From positions 304,320-368,319 of the forward strand of contig NMRA01000442.1 in NCBI GenBank assembly GCA_002633005.1: a DNA stretch of 64,000 bases, given 5' to 3'. Within the stretch, counting starts at the first letter, position 1; every line of letters begins with the position of its first letter. Origin of the DNA: Phoronis australis. Its lineage: Eukaryota > Phoronida > Phoronidae. The notes under the pieces are model-generated. The model was not told where the DNA came from. It worked only from the letters and a program-made list of their open reading frames with translations, and made no database searches. The translations under genes were made by a program, and so were the position numbers. Positions 15,101 through 30,100 of this stretch are shown piece after piece.

Positions 15101-18100
15101 GGAAAAAGGAGTTCATCCAGGAGTTCTAATCGCCCTCGAGTCCCAAATTCAAGAATCACCGGAAAAATGGCAAAATTAGCCACTTTGTAGATTGAAAACA
15201 CATCGTCTGAAATTTGAGAAACATGGTGAAAGCAAAAACCCCACCATTGTCCCAAATTCCAGTATAAAAGAAATTCAATTTTTGCGGGTTTCCTTGTCCC
15301 AAATTCTAGAGACTCCTAAACTTGAGAACTTTCATCGTAGTATTGAATCCTTTCCAGTTTCTTGGTATTGCTATTTTTTACTTTAACAAATGAGTCTCAC
15401 TATGTAGTGCTCATGTTGTCTGTAAAAGTATGGTGGAGGATAATGGATATTAATTTCCAAACTACAGAAGCTTTTTCAGGACACAGGCATATAATTAATT
15501 ACATAAACGCATTTTAGGAGTAGGCAGTTGTTGTTCAAACTCGACAATTATGAGAGAATGTGATCGATTCCCATTGTTTACTAAAAATTTTTGTAGCCTG
15601 TATAAAATATTGATTCAAAATACTGGAGATGCCAAGTAATCGTGGTGTACTAAAGGCAGCATATGATATGCTTTTTCAGTCAAACCTGATCGGAAGATCT
15701 TATAATTGGGCAAGTTTTGTAAGGAAACTTCTGTCTGTGAATGGTTTTTCAGATGTATGGATTAATCAGGGTGTGGTAAACCAAGCGTATTTCTTGACAG
15801 TTTTTTTCCCAGCGTGTCAGTCGGACTATTATTTGCAAGGCTGACAATCTGATATCAAATGTTAGGAATTGGGTTTGAAAAGATTCATTTTTGCATGAGG
15901 GACTGTCAAAAATAGGACTTTCATGATTTTCATTAAAAAATTTACAGGGAAAACGAAATGATATTTTATTATAGAAAACGTGTAACAATGTTTCACAGAT
16001 CTCACCTTAAACATTTATATAAAATTAAATTTTATCACGTTATTGTGTCATCGTTTCGCTATCAATGTACCTTTTTTGCTAAATTTTACTGAAAAGACAC
16101 GTGACCCAATAAACACCTGATTGGTAAAAAGTCAACAATAAAATTCCAAAGGCATTTTACTTTCAGAAAAGATGCACTTTCATCGAGTGAAAATCTATAA
16201 TTTTGTAGATATTTAGCTCAATATGCAGACCGGTCTATAAGCAACTTTCCACCCTTTTTGCATTAGTTTAATTTACCTACCCACTTTGCTGGGATGGACC
16301 ATCTTTTCTTTCCTACCTGAGGTTACCTGAATGCAATGAGTTCTTAAACACTAAAGGCAGCACAAATTACTCTCAAACTCATAGTGTAGTTCAACGGCAT
16401 AGTGTGGTGTGGGATGGCAAGACCAAATTGTGTAGACATGAAACTCTCACAAAACGATGGCCAGATCTAACTTACCTTGCTTAATAGCGTGACCAGCAGA
16501 TGGACCGTCTCACGTTCTACACCCTCCAGATCCATTGCCTTCTGTAGCAGGGCAGCAAACTTGCTCTCGTGGTCAGTAAACTCACGCAGATTCCCTTCTA
16601 CACAGAAAAACACAGAGACTCTAGAAACACACAAAAACATATTAATAACAAGCCAACAACTTAGAAAATGACTCACCAGACTTGGTAGTTTCGTTAAATA
16701 CCTAACAAAATGGGCTAAACTAACTTAGCAAAATACGGGTGTGGTGAAAATAAAATCCCCCAGAGGGCGCCATCTATATCCCCCGACCGGTGTTTAACAA
16801 ATTGTGACGCTCAAAATAAAATTCCTCAGACTGTGGACAGAGACTACAACGAAAATGGCGGGACATGTTCGACATGGACTTCATATAATACAACCTGGCA
16901 CGAGAATTCTTTTAAGCGAGGGCCGTGATACGAGTGGGTAGTAGTTGGACTCGAGGGCTCCAAGTGATTTGTGAACATAAAATGGTTTCTTTTACAGTAG
17001 AAGAAAACAAGTGTAAATCAGGCCAAGAATAACATAGCTACCACATGAAACNGTGGTCAGTAAACTCACGCAGATTCCCTTCTACACAGAAAAACACAGA
17101 GACTCTAGAAACACACAAAAACATATTAATAACAAGCCAACAACTTCGAAAATGACTCACCAGACTTGGTAGTTTCGTTAAATACCTAACAAAATGGGCT
17201 AAACTAACTTAGCAAAATACGGGTGTGGTGAAAATAAAATCCCCCAGAGGGCGCCATCTATATCCCCCGACCGGTGTTTAACAAATTGTGACGCTCAAAA
17301 TAAAATTCCTCAGACTGTGGACAGAGACTACAACGAAAATGGCGGGACATGTTCGACATGGACTTCATATAATACAACCTGGCACGAGAATTCTTTTAAG
17401 CGAGGGCCGTGATACGAGTGGGTAGTAGTTGGACTCGAGGGCTCCAAGTGATTTGTGAACATAAAATGGTTTCTTTTACAGTAGAAGAAAACAAGTGTAA
17501 ATCAGGCCAAGAATAACATAGCTACCACATGAAACATACAAGGTAAATCTGGTTAGTTCCTGACTAGAAACTAGCTATGAGGCACTCTATGAACGTTCAA
17601 TTGTTACAAAGACATTACAAACTTTGTGACTGTGCGTCTAATAATACGACGTAACATGGGTTAACTTTAGGCTGACCTTAACAAATGTTATACCACGTAA
17701 TAAATTCAGTCGCAAAAAATAAAACCAAACAGGAAATCATAATTTACTGCAAGAAAAACGGAAGATGCATTAAGTGTGATGCGGTAATGCTATCATTCTG
17801 CAGTTAAAGAACCCAACATTGAGTCACACTCAAGTTGGAAAAAGGAAAAAAAGTTCTTAGTTTAGCAGGCCTAAAACTGGACCTCCTGATTTCAAATAAA
17901 GTCCATAATTTTTCAATCAAACATGCTGTGTTAATGTCACGGTAATATCAAATAAATAGAAAAATGTTTAGAAACTGTGCAAAGTCCAACTTAATTCAAA
18001 ACTAAAACAAAAACTTAGGGAATGACGAACAAAACAATAAAGATCAGAAAAACTGTAGATAACTGATTTTCACACCACGCACTTATTGACTTGGTTAGTT

Positions 18101-21100
18101 GTAATTGTGAAATGTTTGAACAAGACACAAAATTATGTTTTTCAGTGCAATAATCTTGTGAATCATTTTGAAAAACAACGGATATTGCAATGATTCACTT
18201 CAGAGAGAAAATGGTGACCTGCAAAATTCACAGCCGAGGTCACTGTCAAATTTCTATAACGATCAGGGTCAATGTCAAAGTTGCCGTCAAGGTCAGCCTA
18301 GTGAACATAGACAAAGAAAGACATGCCTGGGAACATATAATTGTTAAACATGCCGAGACTAAGGTTAGAAGACGACCGGCCGCGACGTCGCAACACAGGT
18401 GCAGATTTCTGGCGTGCGTAAAGTTTGGCCTTAGCATCTGAAACAAAAAGGATAAGGGAATAGACTACGGCATCACTGGACAGGGTTCCAGGTAAGACGC
18501 TGATTACTTGTCGAGACAAACAAAGATAAACTGACAGTTGGGTAGGTTACAATAATGATGACTTAGACAGGAGTGCGCGTTACGTAACACAACTGACACA
18601 TGACCTACATAATACACCGTACATGGGGGCAAAACCTTTCCCCACACTAGACAAAACACGATTATAGCAGTGTCGGAGCATTTTATCATCACGGAGCCGC
18701 TCCCGTACACGCCCGCTGATTTATAATACTGAGCTCCAAAATGAGGCTTAAACCCTGGTGGACATATATTAGACATTTGGGTCAGTATAAAACCATGCAT
18801 AAGCCACCACTGGCGAGTGCAACGTGCGCTTGCAATGGACACACTTTCAGCTGTCCATTTGTCTAGGCATTTCTGTGTTAGCGCGCCCAGCGACAGGAAT
18901 GCAAGCGACATAAAAGGCAGATTTTACGTGGTCTGCGAGGTAAAAGGGGTGGGCTTATACCAGAGCTGGTGGGCTATACATGATAAAAAATTGAAGGTGG
19001 GCTTATACCACAGTAGGTGGTTTACAAGCGAGAATACTCTAAAAGTACTAATACCGAGAGACTGGAAGTGGGGGGCTTATTCCAGAGTGTATATGGTACA
19101 TACTTTGTCCTTAATATGTTTTGTTGTAATTTAATGTATCACCCAATGTGGATGCGGAGATAACAGGCAGCTCCACAAATTTGTAAGCAGAGATGTTAAA
19201 ACAAAAAGTAAATACATTTTTCACTTATGCATTAGCTGAAACTTAAATGTATTTTAAAATGGCTTATATGCTTAGGATTCAAGAATTATATGGGTGGCAT
19301 TTTGGCTCTGGATTTACTGCCCTAGATTCCAGTGTAGAGACTTCCAAAAACATAGAAACAATAGAATTTAACAAACTGAGAGATAATCAAAATAACCTTC
19401 GTTGCTGCCCAGTCGTGCCCTCAATACACGAAGCAAGTGCTTCAAAGTTTTACTTCTGAACCATTAACGAGTACATACAACGCCAAACAGCAAACACAAG
19501 CAATTGACGCCAAAACAAACTTCTATAAGATTACTCTTTTAAAAGTAACCACAGCCACACCATATTTAAACACGCGATATTTAAACACACCACACAAAAC
19601 GTGGAGATGCTGCAACTTAATTCCGCACATCAAAAATTCGAATCAGTCAGATCTTTCACCAACAGAGGCTATGCTAAAGTTTCATCATATTTGAACAGAA
19701 GAAATTATTAATAAAATTGTCAAAATTCACTTTCCATTTTTCAAAAACTCAGCCACTGAATTGTCGTAAATTTCACCATGTGTTGATTGATGAAAGTTGT
19801 ACAGTATAATCCAGAAAAAATAGAAGTAACGTTTAATTTCTTCTTGTTTATTTTAGTTGAAAATTTTGACAAAATACTATTTCACAGTTCCACCATGTTG
19901 TGTACTAAATTGATAAAAATACCAAAGTGATCACTCCAAACACGATGCATTGTTGTTAAATCAAACCATTAGTTTAAAAAAATAAGTATTAATAATTAAT
20001 ATCAACTACACTATTACACATTACATTTACGGTTCAAAAATCAAAGATATATAAATGTGTAAAGTAAATCCAAATGAGACGGAATTCTGAAATGTTTAAA
20101 AGCTACGTTGGTCATTGGATGGAACAACAATGTCCGTTTGCGCTCAGTAGACTCGACCACTATCAGTTGGGTAGACATTGATAGGAGATCAAGTGTGGTA
20201 CAAAACACAATGACGGCGCACTATTATGCGAATATATTTGACAGAAAAGGATGAACTGGAAAGGCCAAACATTAAAAGAAATTCGACAAGGCCCTCAAAA
20301 AGGTAACACTGCCCTCTGTAGGACATTGTACATGTCCAAACGGGCATCCGCTATTTACAAACCTTTAGCATTACATCCCAGGCAACCAAAAAGGTAACAC
20401 TGCCCTCCGTAGGACATTGCATATGTCCAAATGTGCATCCACTAACAAACCTTTGGCATTACATCTCAGGCAACCAAGAAGGTAACACTGCCCTCTGTAG
20501 GACATTGCACATGTCCAAATGTGCATCCACTAACAAACCTTTAGCATTACACCCCAGGCAACCAAGAAGGTAACTCTGCCCTCTGTAGGACAACCAAGAA
20601 GCTCATATAAATCAATCCAAAGCTCAATGAATATTATACCTTGAAACAACACAACACAAAAATAAACAGAATGCAACAATATATTAATAAACACGCCTTA
20701 CCAATCAGTTTCTAAACCAGTGAGAAAATGATATGAATGTCATTAAATGTCTACCATGCAAAATCACGTCAAATAAAACATTTTTCCGTGTCCCGCCAAT
20801 TAAAAACTTTTTTTAATTTCATGTCCAAAATCACTACATAGTTTTGTAAGGTTGGTAGAGTTGATGAGTAGCAGTTTCTTTTTTCAAAGCCAGTAAGAAC
20901 GTAACTATTTACCCATGACAGCTTCAGCTCCTAACAGACAGTAGCCATCTTGTAAAGTTATTGGACAATAGGTGTCCAGTAGGTATTATTATAAGGTTAT
21001 GGGTTATGAGTTATCCAGACTTGGAACAGTCTGATCACCACGCCACCTAGTGTCCAATGACTTCAGAAGATGGTTGCTGTAAGGAGCCGAAACTGTCAAG

Positions 21101-24100
21101 GGTGAATGTTCTTACTGGTTATGAAAAAAGGAACTCTTCATCTCCAAAAGATTTGCAATATTGTACAATGTTGTTATTTACAACTTCTATATCCATTCAC
21201 AACCGTGTTTTGAGGAGCAATTAAAAAATTAGAAAATCCCCGCAAGCTTTAAAATTATTCGCAATCATTTGTTAGCATTACAAATGAATTAAAAATTCAA
21301 AAGCACTGTAAGATACTAAACAATCACCGATTGTAAAACCTAATTCCAAATCTTATTTTATTTTTATTCTTATTCAAATATTAAAGAAGATGTTATTCAT
21401 ATATTTTCTCACAACATTATTTTCATGAAAGTCATGGTCACAGTCATGAAAACTTACCTGCTTCAAGTCAAAAACAGCGCAAATGTGTGACTACAAATCA
21501 GAGACGTGTCATGCATTTTCCAAATTCATTCAGTGAAATCCCCATAATTGTAAAAAGTGCATTCTCAAACCAGTGATTAGTATTGAATGTCTTGTTAGTT
21601 AAAAGTCACACAGGACAAATGCCCAGCTTAAAATCATGCGACAAACAGACCGATGTTAACAGCATAGTTGCTAATGATCATGCCAGGGGGCAGCACACCA
21701 GTATCCAACGCGTATCGTGTTCCTATAAATTGTGTGACGAACACGTTATTCAAGCAGACAGTGGTTTCTTCTATTTTTAATTTTATCACGTTCAGTGACA
21801 ATCCAGAGTCACCAGGCATCTAAAATAGTTAACTAAAGGTTGATACAATTAACGATAAAACACTTTTAAACTATTTCATTTTTGTTTAGTTTAATGACAT
21901 GTCATCATGAGCCTAACATGAAGACTAACAAGCGCCACTGCAAAAATTTTGCTGTCCAAAAATATCTTGATTATGTTATGTAAAACATGGGAATGCAGCT
22001 GTTAACCAATTGAATAAGATTATTCTGAGGTAACTCTCCCCAAAAATGCTATTCAAATATTGCGCTCCAATGAGCCGTGTCGAAAACCTATTGTACTATA
22101 ATCAGCGTGCAGCCTCATTCACAGCAAACCAAATGCAAACAAAACTAGCTGTTAGTCGTGAAGCAGACCGCTGAGGCTTACCCTTGCGGGAGATGTTGCG
22201 TAGCAACATATGCTGCGGCACTGAACAGGCACGGTTGTAGGCGGGTCTCTGGAGAAGGCTGGTGGAGACGCTGCGCATGCTGTCGGACCGTGCCAGAGCG
22301 AACCGTGCCCGGTTCAGCTTTCGCAGGAAGTGCTGGCTCGACTTGTCGCTGCTGGTCAAATCTGAAAGGGAGTGAATGTCTCGACTAATCCAGTTGATCT
22401 TCTGTGGAGAAACTGCGATGAGGCGACAAAACTTCATGAAAATACAAGTGCGGTCATACATGGCAACTTTAGGTGGTCTGCTCTAAAAGGAGATAGCTTG
22501 TGTTTTATACCCCAAAACTGGGAATTAGATATCAACACTTGCCCCAGCGCTACCTGTTGGTAACAAAACTGAACATTGAAACCACAATATACACACTGTA
22601 CTATCTTACATGAAAGAAGTTTTAAACGACTTAAACAAAAAAGAAAAACAAGGAAGAATAATTTTTCAGTTTATAAGCAAGTAAGTACAGGGTGAAAACA
22701 AATGCCACTCAAAACTCCTCACTTCACTGTGAACAGCCGAAGCCATCCCAGTTGATGACTTGGTAACAAGTATTGCAACGAACAAACTACGCCAGACGTT
22801 TAAACCCGTACAGTTCCCCAACAGGTCCATGGGCTACTGGACAAAGACAAGAGGGTAGAGAATGAGAGAAATTACTTATTCTGGACAAAGGAACATCACC
22901 ACCAAATAAGCAAGTCCTTACTACGATCGTAGCTGCTAAACTTACACCTAAAGTGATTGACTAAATGTTAATTCCTGTGTAACATAATATTTTACAGAAG
23001 AAAACTTGAATATAGCCAGATAAGTGACTGACCGTAACGTTGTGCCTGTAGGATAGAGGCTGGTGGAAACAGACCAACTGATTTTAAAAATGGTGTGGTA
23101 CATTTTATCACTACACTCTCCTAGATCACAGTTGTAGCTAAGGACAATGCAAGTGTGCTTAAAAGCAGAATGTATCTGCTTTTCGTTTAATATGAACGAC
23201 GCGTAACTTTGTAACTGAAACGAACACTCCGAAATAAAAGAACACTTTAATGAAAAACTAGGTACCATGAGAATTATCCTAGTGGCTACTCTGTTGCTGC
23301 TTGAAAGTAAAACGCTACTTTAGAACTGGATGAAATTTCTGGTAATAACATTCAAACAAAGAAGACAAATACATAACGAATACACAAAGAATAAGCTTTC
23401 CAGTGACAACCAATAAAAGAACTCCAACACGCAAAACAAAAACAAAATTTAAGCTCAACCGACACATTGTCAATTTCAAATATGCAGTGGATTGACCGTT
23501 TGGTCTCAGTGACAGGGTACACTATCCATAACAATATCAACTAAACAAGCAGATTATATTATCAGATGCCATCAACTTGTTGAAAATATCACTTTACAAA
23601 TTTTCAGAACAACTTCTTCAGAAGTAGAGAGCAAGTTCTTTTATTTCAAATATGTTTGGAGCACTTCAAAATCATTTTTAATACCATTGGCACAATAGAA
23701 ATTATTGACTTTAAAATGGCATTTGACACAATAGTCACGTCTTCTAGATTACCTTCATTGGAGATATAATATCTATCTGAAAGCATTAGAAACTCTTCTC
23801 ATGAGCCAGTCATAAGAATGCAAAAAATATGAAAGTAAGCAATGATACAAGCCACAAACTAAACAACAATCATCTATGAGCATAGAATTTTTAACAGTGA
23901 GAACTACTTTGCATTGCTATTTAAAACTTTACCAAGCAAGATTGAAAAACAAACAGTGTGACTCAATTTTGGGGCCAACAGCTCGAAAAATATTTTATAA
24001 TCACACAAAATTACCCTCACGAAGCCCTCAATTCTCTTCCAATGGTTAAAAAAATTCCCCTCAGGTTCAGAATCATTTTTAACTCACACAGTCCATCGAA

Positions 24101-27100
24101 TTTATGGCAACCGTGGAGGGATTTTCCCCAACTCCAAAACTTCCCTTTTCAGAAGGCACAAGCACCTTTCGCTCACGTGAGAGAGGGCACTAGTGTTACG
24201 GGACTATCAAAATACTACCCCAACTTAAATTCTGATGAAATTCCAATTATCTGGTTCACTAATATGACGAGATATCCACTTCATGCCAAAAACAAATGAA
24301 TTAAATTAAAGTCCCATTCAGAATTCTCCTTCCTCATGGCAGAGCACAAATTGAAACATACATACACAGTAGCCATTTTTTGATCAAACATAACAATTAT
24401 AATTAATTGAGAAAGTCATTTATAGGAGAAAATACTATTCACAATAAGAATTTGTACAGTTTGGATTTTCCAAATCATAAAAAATCCAAACAGCAATCGT
24501 TTTGTTAGCAGAATTAGCAGTTATGCAAACACAATTATTTTGGCGTTTACCACTGGGTAATAAAATACAATTTCAGACTGACAGGTTAAGTTATGTAAAC
24601 GTTATGCATTACATACGATAGCTTGTTGCATGCTAATTTTTCAGCTTCAATGTGAAGTGCAACTGTGCAAGGCATGTTCTACACTGTCGCACAGTGTGTA
24701 ACTGCGTTCAAAGGAAGGAAAACGAAATCCACACCAGTCAACATCAGCTCACAGAAGAGTGCAACTTTTCACTAAATGAAAAACAAGTGTGCCAACCTGT
24801 CAATTCATTGATGTCGCCATGGCTCTCCAGGTCAATCTGAGCCTCGATAGAGAGGGCATCGAAGCGATTGAGGAAAAAGTCCCAGGTCCAGATGGGCTGA
24901 CCACCAAGGCAGTTGGAGAGTAGGTACATCCTCTGAAGAATCATGCAGCGGTCACCGATGACGGCGTCAAACTGCGCCTCCATGCATTCGCACATGCACT
25001 GAAAAGCAGTGAGACGAGGTTTGATGACATGGTTGAAGTGGCTATAGATTACCCTCCACCACAAGAAAGCTTCCAATGAACTGGAAAGTTGTTATTGCTT
25101 TGTTTCAAATTATTTCTTAGTCAAATTGAGTGTGATTTCGAGGCTTCAAAAGAACTGGCAATTCCTTATTGCTTGAAATCAGGCTTTGCAGGCTGGCTTT
25201 CCACGATGTGCACTGAGGACAGTTTTAAGAAATAACAAACCACCAGTTCTTCATAGAAATCACTTCTCATCTGAGTAAGGAACAAGTTGAGACCAGTTGA
25301 CTAACTCAAAAGTTTGTTTCTTGGATGGAGCACAGATTTACAGCCGCTTTAAGTCACTTGAAAGTGATCAAATGTTGTCACTAATTCTCTTGTTTCGTCG
25401 AGTCTAGTCTTGACGTGAGAGTGTGTAATGGAGTGAATGAAGTGTGAATGTGTTGCTGGTCCTCATGGAATAGAGTGAATGAGGTATGGATGTGTTGCTG
25501 TCCCTCATGGAATGGGGTTAATGTGGTGTGAATGTGTTGAGGGTCCTCATGGGACAGAGTGAATGTGGTGTGAATGTGTTGAGGGTCCTCATGGAACAGA
25601 GTGAATGTGGTGTGAATGTGTTGAGGGTCCTCATGGGACAGAGTGAATGTGGTGTGAATGTGTTGAGGGTCCTCATGGGACAGAGTGAATGTGGTGTGAA
25701 TGTGTTGAGGGTCCTCATGGGACAGAGTGAAGGTGGTGTGGATGTGTTGAGGGTCCTCATGGAATAGAGCGAATGAGGTATGGATGTGTTGCTGTCCCTC
25801 ATGGAATGGGGTTAATGTGGTGTGAATGTGTTGAGGGTCCTCATGGGACAGAGTGAATGTAATGTGAATGTGTTGACGGTCCTCATGGAAAGCAGTGCAC
25901 AGCACAAATATATTTACAAAACCGATTCTCTTAAAAGAGAAAAGAAATCCTTGGTAGCCATGACAGTTTAATTTCAGACAAAAATAATTGCCAAAATTGG
26001 CCTTTTTTCACTTTTCAAAGGTTTCTAGCATTATTGTGAATGACCACATTCTCTCAAAATCAGTGTCAGATGACATGGTACGGCCTTTAAAAATGACACA
26101 GCATTAATTTGGTGTTTACTGATCATTTTATGAAAAAAAGAGAAAATAAAATTTCACTTGCAGGCTTTAAATTGTGTCCTACATTGTTAGCACATAACGC
26201 AGAAAATGTTGCTTCAATAATGTTGGTTAAGTTTGCAGTACAAATGTAAGAATTTCAAACAGTTGCTCAGTTACCTGTATCGAGGTTGGCTTGATGCTCT
26301 CCAATGCCAAGTGCACTTTCTGGGAAACTGCGGTGTTGACGTCGTGGAGTAGACCAATGAAATGCGAGAAGATGTGTGCCAGGCAATTAACAATGACCTG
26401 GTTGATTTTCACAGAGGCCGGGTCCATGAGGCGGGCAAGCACTGTGGCTTTTTCAACTGCAAGATTTATCACAACAGTTCTATCAAAAGGTATAACCAGC
26501 AAAAACAGGCTGACGCAAGACCAAGCTCTAACCAACAATTCATTTAGTTAAAATACGTAAACAAACTAGGTAATTAGCAGGTGATCAAAAAACGGCACCA
26601 ATTGATCATTTTTTCACACAGTTCTCCACAAGGTTGAAAGCTAAATACAAGAATGATGGAAAATTTTAGAATATTCCTCAATTACGGTATTCCACTTACT
26701 TAGCACACAATATAGCAGACAAGTGAATTCTATCTTGTCAAACTTTACCACAAATACAAAGATTAGAATGTTTTAGTCTATTACTAGCTTAGTTCTTACT
26801 GTGTAGATGTCATAAAACAAATTTTGGTAAATTTTCATTATATGCTGTACAGTAATGTAATGAGCCAATGAAAAATGGAAAATGACAATTTTCATTTGTA
26901 ATTACTTTGTGTAAAGTGGAAAATTACAGTAAGGATGCCTTCAAAAGTAACAGAATGTACACTTATGGAAGACACTTTACCTCTCCATTAAACGTACGTC
27001 CCTACTGATAATTTTGATATTTTGGAGCATTTACAAGCCTACGCCAGCAATGTCTTCCCCAGTGAAAATTTGGACACTTTTGAAATATGGATAATCTTTT

Positions 27101-30100
27101 GCAACACTGAATGTTGATTTTTCATTAAATACTATTAAGCAAGCTCATTGATCATTTGAAACAGATTCATTTCTAATCATTCCAGATCAGTCGTCAGTCA
27201 TTGACCATTTGAAAGACAGCATTTTCACATTCTAACCTTGAGTCACCATGAGTAAGGTAAAAGAGACCAATTGCACGAAGGTTGCTACTCAATAAAACTT
27301 TTCATTCAAGACAATGTATTAGGAGTCACCCTACACCCATACATCGTAAAAATTTAAAGGTGGAATTGCATTCAAACACAACATATTACAAGTAAAACTG
27401 CAGTATGCCTTGTTAGCTATAACACCTGTAACATGTTCCTTGGTTGGATGTTTCCCATGTCAGAAATGCATTGAAAATAATTTTATACTGCTACAGTAAC
27501 ACCTGTTTTTAACAAGTGTCTTTCTTGATTACCCTTGACCAATTCACACTCCATGCACTTAGTTACATGTGTGCCATCAACACATTCACACCACATTCCC
27601 TTTGTTCCCTGAGGACCCTCAAGACATTCAAGTCACATTTACTCCGTTCCACGAATACCTTCAACAAATTCACATGGCATGCACTTCGTATCATGTGTGC
27701 GCCATCAACACATTCACACCACATTCCCTTTGTTCCATGAGGACCCTCAACACATTCACGGCACACTTACTCCGTTCCACGAATACCTTCAACAAATTCA
27801 CATGGCATGCACTTCGCATCATGTGCGCCATCAACACATTCAAATCACATTCACTTTGTTTCACTCGACACATTTACACCACACTCCCTACGTTCCATGA
27901 GGACCCTCACCACATTCACACCACATTCACCCCACTGTGAGAGGATTCTCACCACATTCACCCTGTTCCATGAGAACTCTCAACAGATTCATGTCACATT
28001 CACCCCACTCTGTAAGGATTCTCAACATATTCACCGTTTCATGAAAACCCTCCACACATTCACACCGCATTCACTTTGTTCCATGAGGAACCTTACAATA
28101 TTAACACCACAATCACTGTTTCATGCACTCACGTCAAGACCAGGCATGAGGAGACAAGAAACAATTAGTTAACACTCATAGCCTACCAGAATTGCAAACT
28201 CGAGACTCATAAAAGATTTCCTGATCCAAATCATTACCCTATACTGTGTTGCATGAATAAAGAACAGAGCTGTGCATCATGGCTATCAACATAATTAATA
28301 AACAACACTACACCAGATGGCACCACACATGCATTGAATTCTGCTTTACGACGAGTGCACTAACCCACCTGCACTGAAGCGCACCCTCCAGTCTTCATGC
28401 ATAAACTCGGTCTCGACCAACTTCCACAGTCTGTCTGCCCCAGTCAGTAATGTGACGCAGTGCAGCAACATGGAGACACACATAATGGACAGGTGGGAGT
28501 TGTCTCCCTCCAACATGGTCCAGAAACTGACAAAACAAAATTTCACAGACTGAGTTGAAAGAGATAGTTGCCTTCCAGAATGAAAGGAACTAAAAATACA
28601 AAGAAGCAGTCTTCGGGCATTATTAAATTTCAATGTATAATTTCTGAAGGCACTTAAAAGTTTATGCAAATCAATTGCAGAACGTTTTCCTAGCAATGAA
28701 AACAAATGAGGCCACTCACATTCAGTAAGTAGTCCCTAAAATCTTAAAAACATTCAAAATTACTTAATATAATCCAACAATACCATGGAATCAGTTTCTT
28801 TTTCAACAAATGCTGTACATAGGACTCGTTGTCCTTGAGAGATATAGTCAGCACTTCACCATGAAGAATCAGAATCTTGATCGATTTCAACACGTAAAAC
28901 AGAATATCAGTGTCTGTCTCCGTCTCCATTTCCTGGAAACAAACACCATTCAGTGACTTGGTAACACCACATACTAACAATAAATATGAAAACATAGAAT
29001 ACATTCAATAAAAGTAACTTGTACTTACTGACAGACCTGTCACAGCAAAAAAAAAACGTAAAACAAATATTCATTGCAAAAAGAGAAATGAAGCGTATTA
29101 TTATTATTATTATTCCACGTGGTTCATTAATTATTTAAAGCTGCCCTTCACACTGTATAGCTGTGACTGTAAAACGAAAATCAACTTAGACTTTTTCCTC
29201 TCATAAAATTGGGTCTCGAAATATTCCTTAACATCATAGGATTCTACTTCTGTCACCGACTCTAGTCGCAGGCACACATGCATCATTTTCAAATTCCCAC
29301 TTTTAGGGTTGACCAAGTTCAAGCCCAATAAGCCGAAAAACCTTATCATGTTAATGAATGTTATGAAACAGAATTTATGAGAGTAAAATACCTACTTGAT
29401 TTTTGTTTTTAGCTAATTTAACAGAGCAAAATGTAGCTATAATATGGAAAATGGAAGCACACCCAAAAATACCTCATGCATTACATCAGTGCCCTCATTT
29501 CTTCTAGTCCGTCCATCTACTACTAGAGGGCACTAGCGTGTCAGCAATGATTAAAATGACCCTGGTTAACAGGATCACTGAGCACACACAGAATTCCTTG
29601 TCATATCAGCCAAGTGTAAGCAGAATACAAGGACATAACACGGCAATTATCCACCTATATAGCACACACTATGGCAGACATGTTATGTCAAATTTCTCCA
29701 AAAAATAAAGAGAAGATCAGATTTTACTGTTTTTAGCGATATCAGATTTCTCAAAAAATAAAGAGAAAATGATTTTACTCTGTTTTTAGCGACGTCAGAT
29801 TTCTAAAAAATAAAGAGAAAAGGATTTTACATTCTGTTTTTAGCTATGTTAGAACCGTGGCGATGTCATAAAACAACATTTGGTCAAGTTTCACATTGTT
29901 CCCACCAAGTTAATCAGACTTTTGAGAAATAGAAAAACAACAATTTTGGCAACTACTCCTCTGCAAAATAAGAGTGGAATTACTGTTAGCTGGAATGACA
30001 AGGCAAGTTCTTCCCCATCTAGAAAACGGAATGGACCTTCTGGGAGATGAGAAGCCAGGCGGAGTTTTGTCCCACTTCCCATGTAGTCATGGCGATAACT

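Larger units (their letters stand above)
16598..22181. other. Intron w21-w22 (5.6 kb)
   Basis: Begins with the 483-bp duplication around the N at 17052. Then come a candidate exon at 18364-18436, a run of short GGTGGGCTTATACCA-like repeats near 18940-19090, and an 87-bp tandem repeat (20298-20600). I see nothing else. Confidence 0.6.

Noticed and set aside
18504-18911. 135-residue minus-strand open frame
   Set aside because: Intronic. No similarity to UNC79 or to another family I know, and it has no splice sites at its ends.
25381-25905. 174-residue minus-strand open frame with a 14-residue repeat
   Set aside because: It is the translation of a 42-bp minisatellite. The period is a multiple of three, the array is intronic, and the inverted array at 27.6-28.1 kb behaves the same way.
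27516-28172. Several plus-strand open frames up to 123 residues
   Set aside because: All follow the degenerate minisatellite array 2, with no start context or similarity.
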